Source of the DNA: Pseudorhodobacter wandonensis
GTDB taxonomy: Bacteria > Pseudomonadota > Alphaproteobacteria > Rhodobacterales > Rhodobacteraceae
Direction of reading: 5' to 3'
Length of the DNA: 64,000 nt
Assembly (NCBI RefSeq): GCF_001202035.1
Contig: NZ_LGHT01000027.1
Location: 21,409-85,408 of the forward strand
Position numbers and translations under genes: made by a program. Each line of letters opens with the position of its first letter. Position 1 is the first letter of the stretch. Shown here one piece after another: positions 38,473 through 49,914 of this stretch. Under the pieces are notes generated by a model. The model saw nothing but the letters and a program-made list of their open reading frames with translations. It was not told the origin of the DNA and searched no databases.

Positions 38473-38748
38473 GGCATCCCCCAAGCATCGGTCACCCCGA
38501 TAATGGCAAGGGGGGGGTGATAGGGCAGTCAAGCCTTTGATGCAAGCCATAGGCGCAGCAATTTGACGCCAAGAAAGGCTGCGAAAGGGGGCCGCTCCCG
38601 CCATTCGTTGACGCTGGCGCGTCGCCTCAAGGTTGGGCCGGGCCGCCTGCGTGCCGCAGTCGGCGTTCCGATAATGGGAAAAGGCCTTGGCCAAAAGAAA
38701 AAGGCCGGGGCCATTGTGACCCCGACCCAAACAGATTTCGCAAAAGGC
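38473..38748. promoter_or_regulatory. Intergenic region before nspC with terminator of the LysR gene
   Basis: 276 bases; the part next to 38690-38726 is the terminator of the LysR gene upstream, and the remainder up to nspC should hold the polyamine operon promoter. A Rho-independent element separates the two units. Confidence 0.5.
38691..38726 (-). terminator. Terminator of the LysR regulator gene
   Basis: On the minus strand, GTCGGGG pairs with CCCCGGC (7 bp, one G-T) around a 9-base loop and is followed by CTTTTTCTTTT. It lies about 22 bases after the LysR stop. Confidence 0.8.
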
Positions 38749-39654
38749 TTACCAGATATCCGGCCCCTTATCGGCATAGCGGCGCGCCAGAAAGTCGATA
38801 AAGGCGCGCACCTTGGGCTGGGTAAAGCGACCCGGCGGATAGACGGCATACACGCCCAGCGTTTCAACCGGCAGGCCGGGAATAGCCTCTTCGACCTGAC
38901 CATTTTTCAGCGCATCAGCATAAAGGAACGATGGCAAATACGCGATGCCAAGGCCCGAGATTGCCGCGTTCAGCAAGGATTGCCCGTCATTCACTGTCAG
39001 CCAGCCGGCCGTACGCACCTGACGTTTCTCACCCGTTGGTGACGGAATTTTCCACATGTTGCCATTGGCCTGGTTTGAATAATGCAACAGCTTGTGTTCG
39101 TTCAGGTCGTCGATTTTCATAGGCCGACCGTATTTCTGGAAATAGTTGGGCGAGGCGACCATCCGCTTGGTGGTTTCTGTCAGCTTGCGGGCGCGCAGGC
39201 TGCTGTCTTCCAGATCCCCGATGCGAACCGCCATGTCAAAGCCTTCGGAGATCAGCTCGACATAACGGTTGTTCAGCACCATGTTGACCGTAATATCGGG
39301 ATATTCGAGCAGAAAATCCCCCAAAATTGGTGACAACAGGTTCACGCCAAAATCGGTCGCCACGGAAATCCGCAGCAGACCCGAAGGCGCTGATTGCATC
39401 GAGGTTACCAGCGCATCTGCCTCGCCCGCATCATTCAGCACACGACGCGCACGGTCGTAATAGGCAAGCCCAATTTCGGTCGGACTAACGCGGCGCGTGG
39501 TGCGATTCAGCAGCCGCGCACCCAGCCGGGCCTCAAGAGCAGAGACATGCTTCGAAACGGCAGATTTCGAAATCCCCATCTTTTTGGCCGCATCCGTAAA
39601 GCCCCCTTGATCCACCACGGTGGCAAAGGCTTCCATTTCGGTTAGTCGATCCAT
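38749..39654 (-). CDS. LysR-family transcriptional regulator
   Basis: 301 aa from ATG 39654 (MDRLTEMEAFATVVDQGGFT). N-terminal winged helix-turn-helix (AAKKMGISKSAVSKHVSALEARLG) and a C-terminal effector-binding domain. The sequence is of the large LysR group that regulates adjacent metabolic or drug-response genes (with LNRTTRRVSPTEIGLAYY). No divergent enzyme gene is adjacent other than the EF-hand gene 349 bases away, so its target is unclear. Confidence 0.93.
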   Translation of the reverse strand: MDRLTEMEAFATVVDQGGFTDAAKKMGISKSAVSKHVSALEARLGARLLNRTTRRVSPTEIGLAYYDRARRVLNDAGEADALVTSMQSAPSGLLRISVATDFGVNLLSPILGDFLLEYPDITVNMVLNNRYVELISEGFDMAVRIGDLEDSSLRARKLTETTKRMVASPNYFQKYGRPMKIDDLNEHKLLHYSNQANGNMWKIPSPTGEKRQVRTAGWLTVNDGQSLLNAAISGLGIAYLPSFLYADALKNGQVEEAIPGLPVETLGVYAVYPPGRFTQPKVRAFIDFLARRYADKGPDIW

Positions 39655-40003
39655 TGTTTTCCCCATACGATAAGTGCAGGTCGATAGCCCGTTTTGTTCC
39701 CAGAATCGGGCAAGATAGGGGCGCTGGCGCGACCAGTCCGAGGTAATTGCAAGGATCGTTGAGGGCAGGGAAACAAACACCCCTCGGCAGAAAGGCGCAG
39801 ATTCCACCCTTTCGGGGCGGCGGAAAAAGGCCCCAAATCGGGTGTTTGGCGGAAAGATGTTCCGCAATTCCTGCCCGTTCGGCGGCAATCTGTCGGGATA
39901 ATCCGCCTATCAACAGTGGTTGTGGAATGGCGTTCCGAACCGGCCTAACCATTGGGATACGCGGCGACATGATGCCGCTGCGTTAAACCGGAAAGGAAAC
40001 GAC
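39655..40003. promoter_or_regulatory. Intergenic region between LysR and EF-hand genes
   Basis: 349 bases between divergent genes. No gene is credible here: short frames have no ribosome sites. It should contain both promoters; no clear promoter pair or operator could be read. Confidence 0.5.
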
Positions 40004-40240
40004 ATGACCCGTATGATGATTGCTTTTGGCTTTGCCGCTGGTCTTGTAACCATGTCCGCCATCGCCCAAGAGGCCCCGCAAGATGTGGATGGCAACGGCA
40101 CCTGGTCGATGGACGAGATGAAGGCCGTTTATCCGAACCTGAGCGAAGAAACCTTTGCAGCGATGGATACCTCGGCCGATGGCCAGATTGACGCCGCAGA
40201 ATATGAGGCCGCGATGGGGGCCAATTTGTTGACGCAGTAA
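40004..40240 (+). CDS. Small exported EF-hand protein
   Basis: 78 aa from ATG 40004 behind AAAGGA. Signal peptide (MTRMMIAFGFAAGLVTMSAIAQ), then two EF-hand loops: DVDGNGTWSMDE and DTSADGQIDAAE. Both keep the acidic residues at positions 1, 3 and 12, so calcium binding in the periplasm is likely. No partner is apparent in the neighbourhood. The gene is convergent with fadH and ends at a long inverted repeat. Confidence 0.83.
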   Translation: MTRMMIAFGFAAGLVTMSAIAQEAPQDVDGNGTWSMDEMKAVYPNLSEETFAAMDTSADGQIDAAEYEAAMGANLLTQ

Positions 40241-40269
40241 CCCTGCACACATGCTTCCCTGCCCCCCGG

Positions 40270-40304
40270 GTGCAGGCTTTGCAGCATCCTTGCAAAGCCT
40301 GCAC
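40270..40304. terminator. Long inverted repeat between convergent genes
   Basis: GTGCAGGCTTTGCA and TGCAAAGCCTGCAC form a perfect 14-bp stem with loop GCATCCT. It lies between the stops of the EF-hand gene (plus) and the FadH-type gene (minus), so it could end both transcripts. The T-run after it is poor on the plus strand (GTTTGGCGTTTT). Confidence 0.65.
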
Positions 40305-40335
40305 TCCGTTTGGCGTTTTGGCCTGAAAGCCCGCG

Positions 40336-42417
<2,082 letters not shown>

Positions 42418-42441
42418 TCACAGCCTGCACCCCAGCGCTGC

Positions 42442-42505
42442 TTTCTTTTCGGTAAAAATATCCCGGGGGGAATGCGCCATAAGGCGCAGGGGGGCAGCGC
42501 CCCCG
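42442..42505 (-). terminator. GC-rich hairpin element downstream of the 124-aa gene
   Basis: Reading the minus strand after the stop at 42512: GGGGGC-GCT-GCCCCC, then GCGCC-TTATG-GCGC, then a run of C followed by GGGATATTTTTACC and AAAAG. Two stacked hairpins followed by an AT-rich run form a terminator-like element. I have seen this arrangement downstream of Rhodobacterales genes before. Confidence 0.6.
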
Positions 42506-42511
42506 CATCCG

Positions 42512-42886
42512 TCAGCCCATCGTTTCCAAACAATGCCGCCGAAACGCGCGTTTCAACATATCCAACTCGGCCCGCAGCAAATCCAGCTCGGCCCGAATAT
42601 CATCCTCCATCGCCACACCGGTGATGATGGTGAACTGCCCCAACTGCACACCCGAGTCTTGCTCGCAAATCAAAAACGTCTGCACCCCGTCCGACAACAC
42701 TTTGGCCGGAACTGGTACCCGCACCGCCCAATTCCCGGGCTGCTCGGGGATGGCGGTCACAGAAATACCCGCAATCGCCTGACCCAAATGCAGCACAACA
42801 AGCGCGGGCTGGCTGTCGGCATTGCTCAACACCCCTTCCCAAACACCCGCGCGCAGCCGCGTTTTTACCAGCTTGGCCTCAGTCAT
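42512..42886 (-). CDS. Conserved hypothetical protein of Rhodobacterales
   Basis: 124 aa. Beta-rich N-terminal two thirds (RLRAGVWEGVLSNADSQPALVVLHLGQ) and a C-terminal coiled helix (DDIRAELDLLRAELDMLKRAFRRH), suggesting oligomerisation. No catalytic motif, signal peptide or membrane helix. It is 25 bases downstream of the DUF6478 gene on the same strand and probably co-transcribed. Function unknown; I do not recognise a named domain. Confidence 0.65.
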   Translation of the reverse strand: MTEAKLVKTRLRAGVWEGVLSNADSQPALVVLHLGQAIAGISVTAIPEQPGNWAVRVPVPAKVLSDGVQTFLICEQDSGVQLGQFTIITGVAMEDDIRAELDLLRAELDMLKRAFRRHCLETMG

Positions 42887-42910
42887 CCTGTCACTCCCCT
42901 CTGGCCCAAA

Positions 42911-43684
42911 TCACAGCTCGGCCCTCGGCCTGCGCGAGAGCGTCAGATCCCGCATAATGATCTGGTTCATCTCGGGACCTTCAAAGATCAGATCAATCCA
43001 AATCCGCTCGGCCCGCTTTTCGTTCAGCTTGGTATAGGCAAGGTCAAACTCCACCTTCACCTCATCCTCGGTCAACGGCAACTCGCGCACGACTTGCTCG
43101 ACGTTCGGACCATGCTTGATGTTCAACCGCGCGAAAATCTCTAGCGGGGTTTCCATTTCGACAATGGCATCCAGCTGGATCAAATGCGTCAAACGAAGTC
43201 CGTCAACCGCTGCATCCGGCAGTTCCAGCACCAGCGACAGAAACGACCCGTCAAAACGAAACACATCCATGCGCAAACCAAACGGCGCCAAATCGGTCTC
43301 GCGGGTATTGCGCACCTGGCGCACGGTCAGCTCGCTATGGCGGCAATCATGGAACACCGTCGTTCCGTCACAAATCATCGCCTTGTTTTGCACCGAAGAC
43401 TGCCCCGACACCGCAATCGGCCCATTCCACAGCATTGGCCGCCAGGCCCAATCGCTGCCCATCGGCTTGCGGATGGCGTTCGATCCGATAACCGGCAAGG
43501 CCAGCCGATGCTCGGCCACATGTATCAACCGGTCCAGATTACGGCGCAATGCCAAGGCCTGCGTGCGAAAGCGCCGCAAGCTTGCCAAATCAAGGCCCGC
43601 TGCAGAATCCGCAAGCCTGCGCCAGCGCCGCATCACGTTGCGATGCACAATCCTGTCAATCAGCCGGTCGCCATGTTTTGCCAT
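42911..43684 (-). CDS. DUF6478 family protein
   Basis: 257 aa, no signal peptide. Recognised as DUF6478; the N-terminus is basic and helical (RLIDRIVHRNVMRRWRRLADSA), the rest a beta-rich domain (DCRHSELTVRQVRNTRE, FAPFGLRMDVFRFDGSFLSLVLELP). Role unknown. The neighbour with a coiled-coil tail lies 25 bases downstream, so the two proteins may interact. Confidence 0.8.
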   Translation of the reverse strand: MAKHGDRLIDRIVHRNVMRRWRRLADSAAGLDLASLRRFRTQALALRRNLDRLIHVAEHRLALPVIGSNAIRKPMGSDWAWRPMLWNGPIAVSGQSSVQNKAMICDGTTVFHDCRHSELTVRQVRNTRETDLAPFGLRMDVFRFDGSFLSLVLELPDAAVDGLRLTHLIQLDAIVEMETPLEIFARLNIKHGPNVEQVVRELPLTEDEVKVEFDLAYTKLNEKRAERIWIDLIFEGPEMNQIIMRDLTLSRRPRAEL

Positions 43685-43821
43685 TCGCCGCGTCTATACC
43701 TTGGTTCCAGGATGCGCACATTGTTGACCCTGTGGAAACATTTCCCTTATTTACGCATAATTGTTAAGATTCCACCCTGATTTTCGCTGATTACGCCTGC
43801 AAATCTGGCGAAAGGCAGTCC

Positions 43822-44421
43822 CTACTGCCCGTTGGCTTTGCGCATCGCATCAACAAAACGGCTGACCATACGGTTTCCAGTCGCGGTTGACATCGTCATA
43901 CCCTGCCGGGGCCGCACGCTCAGCGTCACCAGCCGCCCGTTAATCTGCATCAAGGCCCGCCAGGAATCGCTTTGCTTGTTTTGTGCCACACGCGTCAGCC
44001 GCAACACCACAGCTTCCTTGTAATCCGACACCTCATGCACGCTGATACCGTCGCGGCTACCTTCGCCACGCAATGCCGCCTTGCCTTCCTCGGTGTTGAA
44101 ATAAGGCTCTAAAGTGCTGCTTTTCAGGGCAATCCCCGCCGCACTGCCGTCGCTTCCGACCGTTGCCGCCAAAACCGCGCCAAGCTTGCCATTGCAGGGG
44201 GCAAAGGCCACAAAGCTTGCGTCATCCAGTAATCTCTGGGTATCCGGCAGCGGGCAATAGCCCGCCGGTCCTGCCAGATTGATATCGGCAAATAAAAGAA
44301 CCTGCCGCTCGGCCCCGCCATTTGAGGCCTGCGTCCCGCCGGTGCCATCGGGCATAACACAGCCCGACAGCAACAGCGAAAACAGGACAGCTTTACTGAT
44401 CCATGTAGACATGGCGCTCAT
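43822..44421 (-). CDS. Putative lipoprotein, unknown function
   Basis: 199 aa from ATG 44421, or 196 aa from ATG 44412, both in frame and inside the last bases of ilvD. N-terminus: helix [12 protein letters not shown] with a lipobox LSGC, so probably exported and lipid-modified. The rest ([37 protein letters not shown]) shows no known fold; two cysteines could form a disulfide. The overlap with ilvD suggests common transcription, though the two functions are unrelated. Confidence 0.75.
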   Translation of the reverse strand: MSAMSTWISKAVLFSLLLSGCVMPDGTGGTQASNGGAERQVLLFADINLAGPAGYCPLPDTQRLLDDASFVAFAPCNGKLGAVLAATVGSDGSAAGIALKSSTLEPYFNTEEGKAALRGEGSRDGISVHEVSDYKEAVVLRLTRVAQNKQSDSWRALMQINGRLVTLSVRPRQGMTMSTATGNRMVSRFVDAMRKANGQ

Positions 44422-46126
44422 CTTTCGCGCCGGGATGGGTCACCGCCCCCAGCCGCGCACCACCGACAAGCCGCGCATATTTCCACAATGCACCGCTGTT
44501 ATATTCGGTCTGGCGCGGGCCTTTCCAATTGGCTTTGCGCGTCGCCAGTTCCTCATCGGTCAGGGCAACCGACAATTCGCCGGTGATCGCGTTCAACGTG
44601 ATCATGTCGCCGTTTTGCAGCAAGGCAATCGGGCCACCATGCGCCGCCTCTGGCCCGACATGGCCCACGCAGAACCCGCGGGTCGCCCCCGAGAATCGGC
44701 CATCCGTGATCAGCGCCACTTTCTTGCCCATGCCTTGGCCCGAAAGCGCAGCAGTTGTGGACAGCATTTCGCGCATGCCGGGGCCGCCTGCGGGGCCTTC
44801 GTTGCGGATAACGATCACTTCGCCTTCTTTGTACTGGCGGGCTTTTACGGCCTCGAACGCCTCTTCTTCGCATTCAAACACGCGGGCAGGGCCGGTAAAG
44901 ACCTGCTGATCCTGGCTCATGCCAGCAACTTTCACGATCGCACCTTCGGGGGCAAGGTTGCCCTTCAGGCCAACAACACCACCGGTTTTGGTCAGCGGGG
45001 TTGCGACGGGGTGGATAACGCGGCCATCCGCCATGCCTTGAATACGGTCCAGCTCTTCGCCCATCGAACGGCCGCTGGCGGTGATGCAGTCTTCGTGCAT
45101 CAGGCCCGCCTTGCGCAGTTCCTTCATCACAACCGGTACGCCGCCAGCCTCATAAAGGTCTTTGGCGACATATTGGCCACCGGGCTTCAGATCGACGAAA
45201 TATGGCGTGTCGCGGAAAATCTCGCAAACGTCGAACAGATCGAAATCAATCCCCGCCTCATGCGCAATCGCAGGCAGGTGCAGGCCTGCGTTGGTCGAAC
45301 CACCGGTGCAGGCCACAACCCGCGCCGCGTTTTCCAGCGACTTGCGCGTCACGATATCGCGCGCGCGGATGTTTTTCTCAATCAGGTTCATCACGGCCAC
45401 GCCGGATGCCTCGCCATACATATCGCGGCTCTCATACGGGGCAGGGGCACCGGATGAGTTCATCAGCGCAAGGCCAATCGCCTCGGATACGCAGGCCATG
45501 GTGTTGGCGGTAAACTGGCCACCGCAGGCACCGGCCGATGGGCAGGCGATACGTTCCAGAATTTCCAGCTCGGCGTCTGACATGTTGCCGGCTTGGTGCT
45601 GGCCCACGGCCTCGAACACATCCTGCACCGTCACGTCTTTGCCGTTCAAACGGCCCGGCAAGATAGAACCGCCATAGATGAACACCGAAGGCGTGTTCAA
45701 ACGCACCATCGCCATCATCATACCGGGCAAGGATTTGTCGCAACCGGCAAGGCCGACAATCGCGTCATAGCAATGGCCGCGCATGGTCAATTCCACCGTG
45801 TCGGCAATCGCCTCGCGGGATGCCAAGCTGCTGCGCATACCTTCATGGCCCATCGCGATACCGTCGGTCACGGTGATCGTGGTAAATTCGCGCGGTGTAC
45901 CGCCACCCTTTTTCACGCCACCCTTAACCGATTGCGCCTGACGGTTCAGCGAGATGTTACAAGGTGCAGCCTCGTTCCAGCAGGTCGCGACACCAACCCA
46001 CGGCTGGTGAATCTCTTCCTCGGAAATCCCCATCGAATAGAAATATGACCGGTGCGGCGCGCGCGACGGGCCTTCGGTCACATGGCGGGATGGAAGCTTG
46101 GATTTGTCGAAACGCTGGTTGGTCAT
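44393..46126 (-). CDS. ilvD: Dihydroxy-acid dehydratase
   Basis: 577 aa from ATG 46126 with GGAGG eleven bases upstream. Fe-S cysteines lie in [16 protein letters not shown] and [17 protein letters not shown]. The enzyme removes water from dihydroxy acids in valine and isoleucine synthesis (third step). Cytoplasmic. Length matches the family. A longer open frame upstream (to 46288) is not supported by a ribosome site. Confidence 0.96.
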   Translation of the reverse strand: MTNQRFDKSKLPSRHVTEGPSRAPHRSYFYSMGISEEEIHQPWVGVATCWNEAAPCNISLNRQAQSVKGGVKKGGGTPREFTTITVTDGIAMGHEGMRSSLASREAIADTVELTMRGHCYDAIVGLAGCDKSLPGMMMAMVRLNTPSVFIYGGSILPGRLNGKDVTVQDVFEAVGQHQAGNMSDAELEILERIACPSAGACGGQFTANTMACVSEAIGLALMNSSGAPAPYESRDMYGEASGVAVMNLIEKNIRARDIVTRKSLENAARVVACTGGSTNAGLHLPAIAHEAGIDFDLFDVCEIFRDTPYFVDLKPGGQYVAKDLYEAGGVPVVMKELRKAGLMHEDCITASGRSMGEELDRIQGMADGRVIHPVATPLTKTGGVVGLKGNLAPEGAIVKVAGMSQDQQVFTGPARVFECEEEAFEAVKARQYKEGEVIVIRNEGPAGGPGMREMLSTTAALSGQGMGKKVALITDGRFSGATRGFCVGHVGPEAAHGGPIALLQNGDMITLNAITGELSVALTDEELATRKANWKGPRQTEYNSGALWKYARLVGGARLGAVTHPGAKDERHVYMDQ

Positions 46127-46244
46127 GGCTGGTCCTCCGGAAAATCGCTTGCGCAAAGGGATAAAGCGGCTGTGCCTAAGGGGCAAGACACAGATTGCAT
46201 GGCATTGCGCCTGCGCATAGGGTTTAACCACGGAAAGAGGTATT

Positions 46245-46913
46245 ATGCGCCGCATCACTTCGCTGGATCTACTGGAAAAGCTGGGCAAGACCCGCCTGTC
46301 GCGACATTTCTTCGCACGCGACTTCCTGTATTCCGAGATTGGCAGTTTTCACGCCATGCCCAACCTGCCCGATGATACAGACCTGTTTCTGGCCGCCGGC
46401 CGCGCCTTTTGCGTGGAATTGCTGGACCCGCTGGTCGAAACTTTTGGCCCTGTGGCGGTGCGCTCGGCCTATCGCAGCCCAAGCATCAACAAGTTCGGCA
46501 ATGACCACAATCTGAAATGCGCGCGCAACGAGGCGAATTTTGCAGGCCATATCTGGGACAGGCGCGATGCGGCTGGCCGGATGGGGGCTTGTGTCTCGGT
46601 CGTCGTGCCGTGGTTTGCCGATCAGTATAATCAAGGCCGCGACTGGCGCGATCTGGCGTGGTGGGTGCATGACCACCTGCCGTATCACGAGATGTGGTTT
46701 TTCCCCACCAATGCCGCGTTCAACCTGACATGGCGTGAAGATCCGGATAGGGTGATCTCGTCCTATGTTGCGCCACGGGGCAAATTGCTTGCCGCCAGTG
46801 CCGAACCGGTCGAGAATTTGCCCACCCGCCGCGCCCGCTATGCCGATTTTCCGGCATTCCGGGGCGTGGCTTACCCTGCAATTCCGGCCCGCTGGGCCAA
46901 AGCCAAGGATTAA
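46245..46913 (+). CDS. Hypothetical protein, possible M15-type peptidase-like fold
   Basis: 222 aa behind AAAGAGG. Residues 60-110 contain [33 protein letters not shown], which resembles the HXXX...D zinc region of M15 D-Ala-D-Ala carboxypeptidases (SAYRSP-x-N, then a His). The second zinc histidine could be in [13 protein letters not shown]. The assignment is tentative. The gene ends three bases before a LytM/M23 peptidase-like gene, which supports a cell-wall setting; no signal peptide is present. Confidence 0.6.
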   Translation: MRRITSLDLLEKLGKTRLSRHFFARDFLYSEIGSFHAMPNLPDDTDLFLAAGRAFCVELLDPLVETFGPVAVRSAYRSPSINKFGNDHNLKCARNEANFAGHIWDRRDAAGRMGACVSVVVPWFADQYNQGRDWRDLAWWVHDHLPYHEMWFFPTNAAFNLTWREDPDRVISSYVAPRGKLLAASAEPVENLPTRRARYADFPAFRGVAYPAIPARWAKAKD

Positions 46914-46916
46914 CCT

Positions 46917-47795
46917 ATGCCTGACTACCCCAAAATTGCCGCCCGACTGTCGGGCCAGCCCGACCTGTATTCCGCCCTTTTGGCGGCCGAGGGGCCGTTG
47001 GAACTGGGCAAACTCCTTGCCGCTTGCGATAGCGCAGTTGCGGCACGGCTTGCCTCGGTTGACCAAGGCCTGTTGCGCGCGATCTTACGGGCCGGCGCGG
47101 GCGACGAAGCCGTGGCAGGGGCAGGGCGCATCACGGAGTATTTGAAAACCGCAAACCCCGCGCCGGTGTTTTTGCCCGAGATCAACGCAGGTCCCAGCAT
47201 TTCGCTGCCGACCGACGGCCAGCGCCCCGATATGCCCGTGTTTTCCGACCGTGCGTTTGATGCGTGGTTCGCGGCCCAAGATGTGCCGTATGGCCTTGGC
47301 CTATATGGCGAAAACCGCACCTGCTATGCCAGTGCCCAATTCGCCGACCAAGCCAGTGACGAGCGCCGGACAGTGCATCTGGGCGTCGATGTCTTTGCCC
47401 CCGCAGGCACCCCCGTCCACGCGCCCTTTGCAGGCAAAGTGCGGTATCTGACCTATAACTCTGACCCGTTGGATTACGGCCATACCCTGATTTTGGAACA
47501 TGACGGCCCCGTGCCGTTTTTCACGCTGTACGGCCATCTGGGCGCCAGCCTGCCCACGCTTTTGGCGGTTGGTGATGCCGTTACGCCGGGCCAGATCATT
47601 GCGCATCTGGGCGACTGGCATGAAAACGGCGGCTGGGCGCCGCATCTGCATTTCCAGATCATGACCTCTATGCTGGAACAAGTGCAGGGCAATTTCTTTG
47701 GCGTAGGCCACGCGGGTTTGTGGGATGTCTGGTCGCAAATCTGCCCGGACCCGAACCTGATTTTGCGGATAGATCCGGCGCGGTTTGCGGTCTGA
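46917..47795 (+). CDS. M23-family peptidoglycan endopeptidase-like protein
   Basis: 292 aa. The C-terminal 150 residues are the M23 domain: HLGVDVFAPAGTPVHAPFAGKV (zinc His and Asp) and HLHFQI (last zinc His), with YGHLG between. The N-terminal 130 residues have no recognised domain. No signal peptide is visible, so its route to the periplasm is unclear; a cytoplasmic role or use as a module of longer proteins in related genomes is possible. Forms a two-gene unit with the M15-like gene. Confidence 0.82.
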   Translation: MPDYPKIAARLSGQPDLYSALLAAEGPLELGKLLAACDSAVAARLASVDQGLLRAILRAGAGDEAVAGAGRITEYLKTANPAPVFLPEINAGPSISLPTDGQRPDMPVFSDRAFDAWFAAQDVPYGLGLYGENRTCYASAQFADQASDERRTVHLGVDVFAPAGTPVHAPFAGKVRYLTYNSDPLDYGHTLILEHDGPVPFFTLYGHLGASLPTLLAVGDAVTPGQIIAHLGDWHENGGWAPHLHFQIMTSMLEQVQGNFFGVGHAGLWDVWSQICPDPNLILRIDPARFAV

Positions 47796-47830
47796 TATCC
47801 TGCGGCTTGGCCATGGGGCAAAGGACGGGA

Positions 47831-47855
47831 TTTAGGTATTTGGGCCAAGATGAAA
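47831..47855 (+). repeat. 25-bp intergenic repeat, copy 2
   Basis: Begins TTTAGGTATTT and ends GCCAAGATGAAA; 23 of 25 bases match the copy at 24215-24239, which is on the opposite strand. It sits between two convergent genes, 36 bases after the M23 stop. Confidence 0.6.
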
Positions 47856-47868
47856 TAGCAGGGCAGTG

Positions 47869-48987
47869 CTAGTCCTGCATCTCAACACATAAGACCGTCG
47901 GCAAGTGGCGGGCGATTTCATTCCATGTTTCGCCCTCATCCGCGCTGGCAAAGACCGAACCCGAATTGGTGCCAAAATAAACACCTGTGGCATCGGTTGC
48001 CATGGCCTGACGCAGTACGGTGAAATAGCAGTTTTTGGTCGGCAGGCCTTGGGTTTTCGCCGCCCAAGTCTCGCCGCCATCGGTGGATTTATAAACCGCC
48101 GCCGAGGCACCGGGGGGAAAGCGGCCGATGCTATCGCCGTTCAACGGCAGCACCCAAAGCGTGTTCGGGTCGGTGGGATGTGCGGCGATGGGAAAGCCGA
48201 AATTCGATGGCAAGCCTTTGGTGATGTCATGCCATGACCGCCCGCCATCGGGGCTGCGATAGGTGCCGTGGTGGTTTTGCTGATACAGCACCTCGCCCGC
48301 GCCGGCGGCTTGCACCATGTTGTGCACGCAATGCCCGACCTCATGCCCGCATTGCCCATGATCCGCGGTCTCGGCGTTGGATTTGCGGTTGCGGCGGTCC
48401 CATGTTTTGCCGCCATCTGCGGTTGCGAAAACCCCGGCGGCGGAAATGCCAACCCACAGCTTGGCCGGATCGGCGCGATCCGCGACAATCGTGTGCAGCG
48501 TCAGCCCCGCCCCCCCCGGTTGCCAGCTGTCGCCCGAAGGGTGATCGGAAAGCCCCTGCACCCGCGCCCAGGTGTCGCCGCGATCGTCGCTGGCAAAGAG
48601 CGCTGCGGGCTTGGCGCCGGCGTAAAGCCTGCCACCCACATATTTCAGCGACCAAATCGCATCAATCTGGCCCTTGAATGGTGCATCCGGCGCAGGGCCG
48701 TGGCCGACATATTCTACCATTTCCGGGCTATTGGCCAACATCTCGTCAAACTTGCCATTGGCCAGCAGCGTCAGCACCCAGCTTTCGCCGTTATCGTCCG
48801 ACCGCCACACACCTGCACCCGGAAACTCGCCGCCACCCGCCGCCCAGAGTGTGCCGGTTTCAGGATCGTTGGCGAAATGGTTGATGGGCCAGCCATCACA
48901 AAACGGGCCGTTGACAGACCATTCCTGACCGTCTTTGCCCAGCAAGAACGCCCCTTTGGTTGTGCCGACAAGAACCTTATGCACCAT
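47869..48987 (-). CDS. BNR/VPS10-repeat beta-propeller protein (glycosyl hydrolase-like)
   Basis: 372 aa from ATG 48987 behind AAGGGGGG. At least five Asp-box-like repeats are visible: SDDNGESWVLT, SDDRGDTWARV, TADGGKTWDRR, SPDGGRSWHDI and SADEGETWNEI, one per propeller blade. Proteins of this type are annotated exo-alpha-sialidase or WD40/YVTN-like; no catalytic residues of sialidases are evident. A Cys/His cluster HGQCGHEVGHCVHNM in the middle is unusual and could bind metal. No signal peptide. Confidence 0.82.
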   Translation of the reverse strand: MVHKVLVGTTKGAFLLGKDGQEWSVNGPFCDGWPINHFANDPETGTLWAAGGGEFPGAGVWRSDDNGESWVLTLLANGKFDEMLANSPEMVEYVGHGPAPDAPFKGQIDAIWSLKYVGGRLYAGAKPAALFASDDRGDTWARVQGLSDHPSGDSWQPGGAGLTLHTIVADRADPAKLWVGISAAGVFATADGGKTWDRRNRKSNAETADHGQCGHEVGHCVHNMVQAAGAGEVLYQQNHHGTYRSPDGGRSWHDITKGLPSNFGFPIAAHPTDPNTLWVLPLNGDSIGRFPPGASAAVYKSTDGGETWAAKTQGLPTKNCYFTVLRQAMATDATGVYFGTNSGSVFASADEGETWNEIARHLPTVLCVEMQD

Positions 48988-49036
48988 GATGCCCCCCCTT
49001 GTTGGGCCCAGAATACCATCAAATCCGCAATTCGTG

Positions 49037-49660
49037 TCAGGTTTTTTCGGGGCCAAACCGCGCCAGAAACATCGCCACTGCCCCGTTGATAACGCGGTCT
49101 TTCTCGGCTTGGGCCGGTTTCGATTTCAACCCCAGCAGCATCTGCAAAAACAGATCGGCGCGGCACACTTCGGCGAACATATCGGCGGCAAGCTCTTTGT
49201 CTTCGATGCAGATTTCGCCGCGCGCCTCGGCATCGTGCAAATAATTGACCATGCGTTGACGCCCGACCAGCGGGCCGGTTTCATAGAACTGTCGGCCAAG
49301 ATCGGGAAAGCGTGCGCTTTCGGCCACGACCACGCGGAACATGCGCAGGTAAAAATCTGACGTAAACATCTCAATCAGGGCCTCAGCCGCGATTTTCAGC
49401 GCCGCTTCCAACTTGACATGCGGCTGGATCTTGCTTTCGGCCTCATCGATCTGTCGGCAGCATTCGGCTTTGACAACCTCTTGAAACATCAAGCGTTTGT
49501 CGGGAAAATAGCTGTACAGTGTGGCCTTGGAAACGCCGGCCGTGCGGGCAATATCATCGACATTCGCGCCTTCAAACCCTTGGGTCAAAAACACATCGCG
49601 CGCACCGGCCAGCACGTCATCATATTTGCGGCCTTTGCGGGCCTGCGGTGCTGCATGCAT
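49037..49660 (-). CDS. TetR-family transcriptional regulator
   Basis: 207 aa from ATG 49660 behind AAGGAAAGG. N-terminal helix-turn-helix GANVDDIARTAGVSKATLYSYFPDK, followed by a helical ligand-binding domain. A small exported protein gene lies 78 bases upstream on the same strand and a 34-bp palindrome lies beyond that, so the regulator probably controls itself and the small gene. Effector unknown. Confidence 0.92.
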   Translation of the reverse strand: MHAAPQARKGRKYDDVLAGARDVFLTQGFEGANVDDIARTAGVSKATLYSYFPDKRLMFQEVVKAECCRQIDEAESKIQPHVKLEAALKIAAEALIEMFTSDFYLRMFRVVVAESARFPDLGRQFYETGPLVGRQRMVNYLHDAEARGEICIEDKELAADMFAEVCRADLFLQMLLGLKSKPAQAEKDRVINGAVAMFLARFGPEKT

Positions 49661-49737
49661 GTTTTGCCTTTCCTTACGCCCGTTCTCGCAAGGCCGACCA
49701 TAAACGCGGCACTCTGGCACAGGCAAGGGGCGGGTTG

Positions 49738-49902
49738 CTATCCGCCGCACTGCACCGCGGTGCCAAGGCTTGTTGGGTCATCGCAGCCCTGTGTCACAGG
49801 GGCGGAATCGGTGGGCCAGTTCAGGCGCGGCAAATCGAGCATTTGCGCAAAGGCGGGGTTGGCCAGCAAGCCAAGGGTGACAGCGATACGAAGCAGTTTC
49901 AT
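49738..49902 (-). CDS. 54-aa exported cysteine-containing peptide
   Basis: ATG at 49902 with GGAGAC upstream, stop TAG at 49738. It begins with a clean signal peptide (MKLLRIAVTLGLLANPAFAQ), leaving a mature peptide of about 35 residues that ends in QCGG and has Cys at 40 and 52 (TQGCDDP, AVQCGG), which could form one disulfide. It lies between a TetR gene downstream and a large palindrome upstream, in the orientation of the TetR gene, so it is likely repressed by that regulator. No family recognised. Confidence 0.7.
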   Translation of the reverse strand: MKLLRIAVTLGLLANPAFAQMLDLPRLNWPTDSAPVTQGCDDPTSLGTAVQCGG

Positions 49903-49914
49903 TTTCAGTCTCCA

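Noticed and set aside
38529..38903. Minus-strand open frame of 124 aa overlapping the LysR end, terminator and nspC leader
   Set aside because: It lacks a ribosome-binding site, crosses a terminator and overlaps the LysR gene in another frame; the Arg-rich composition is typical of a shadow frame.
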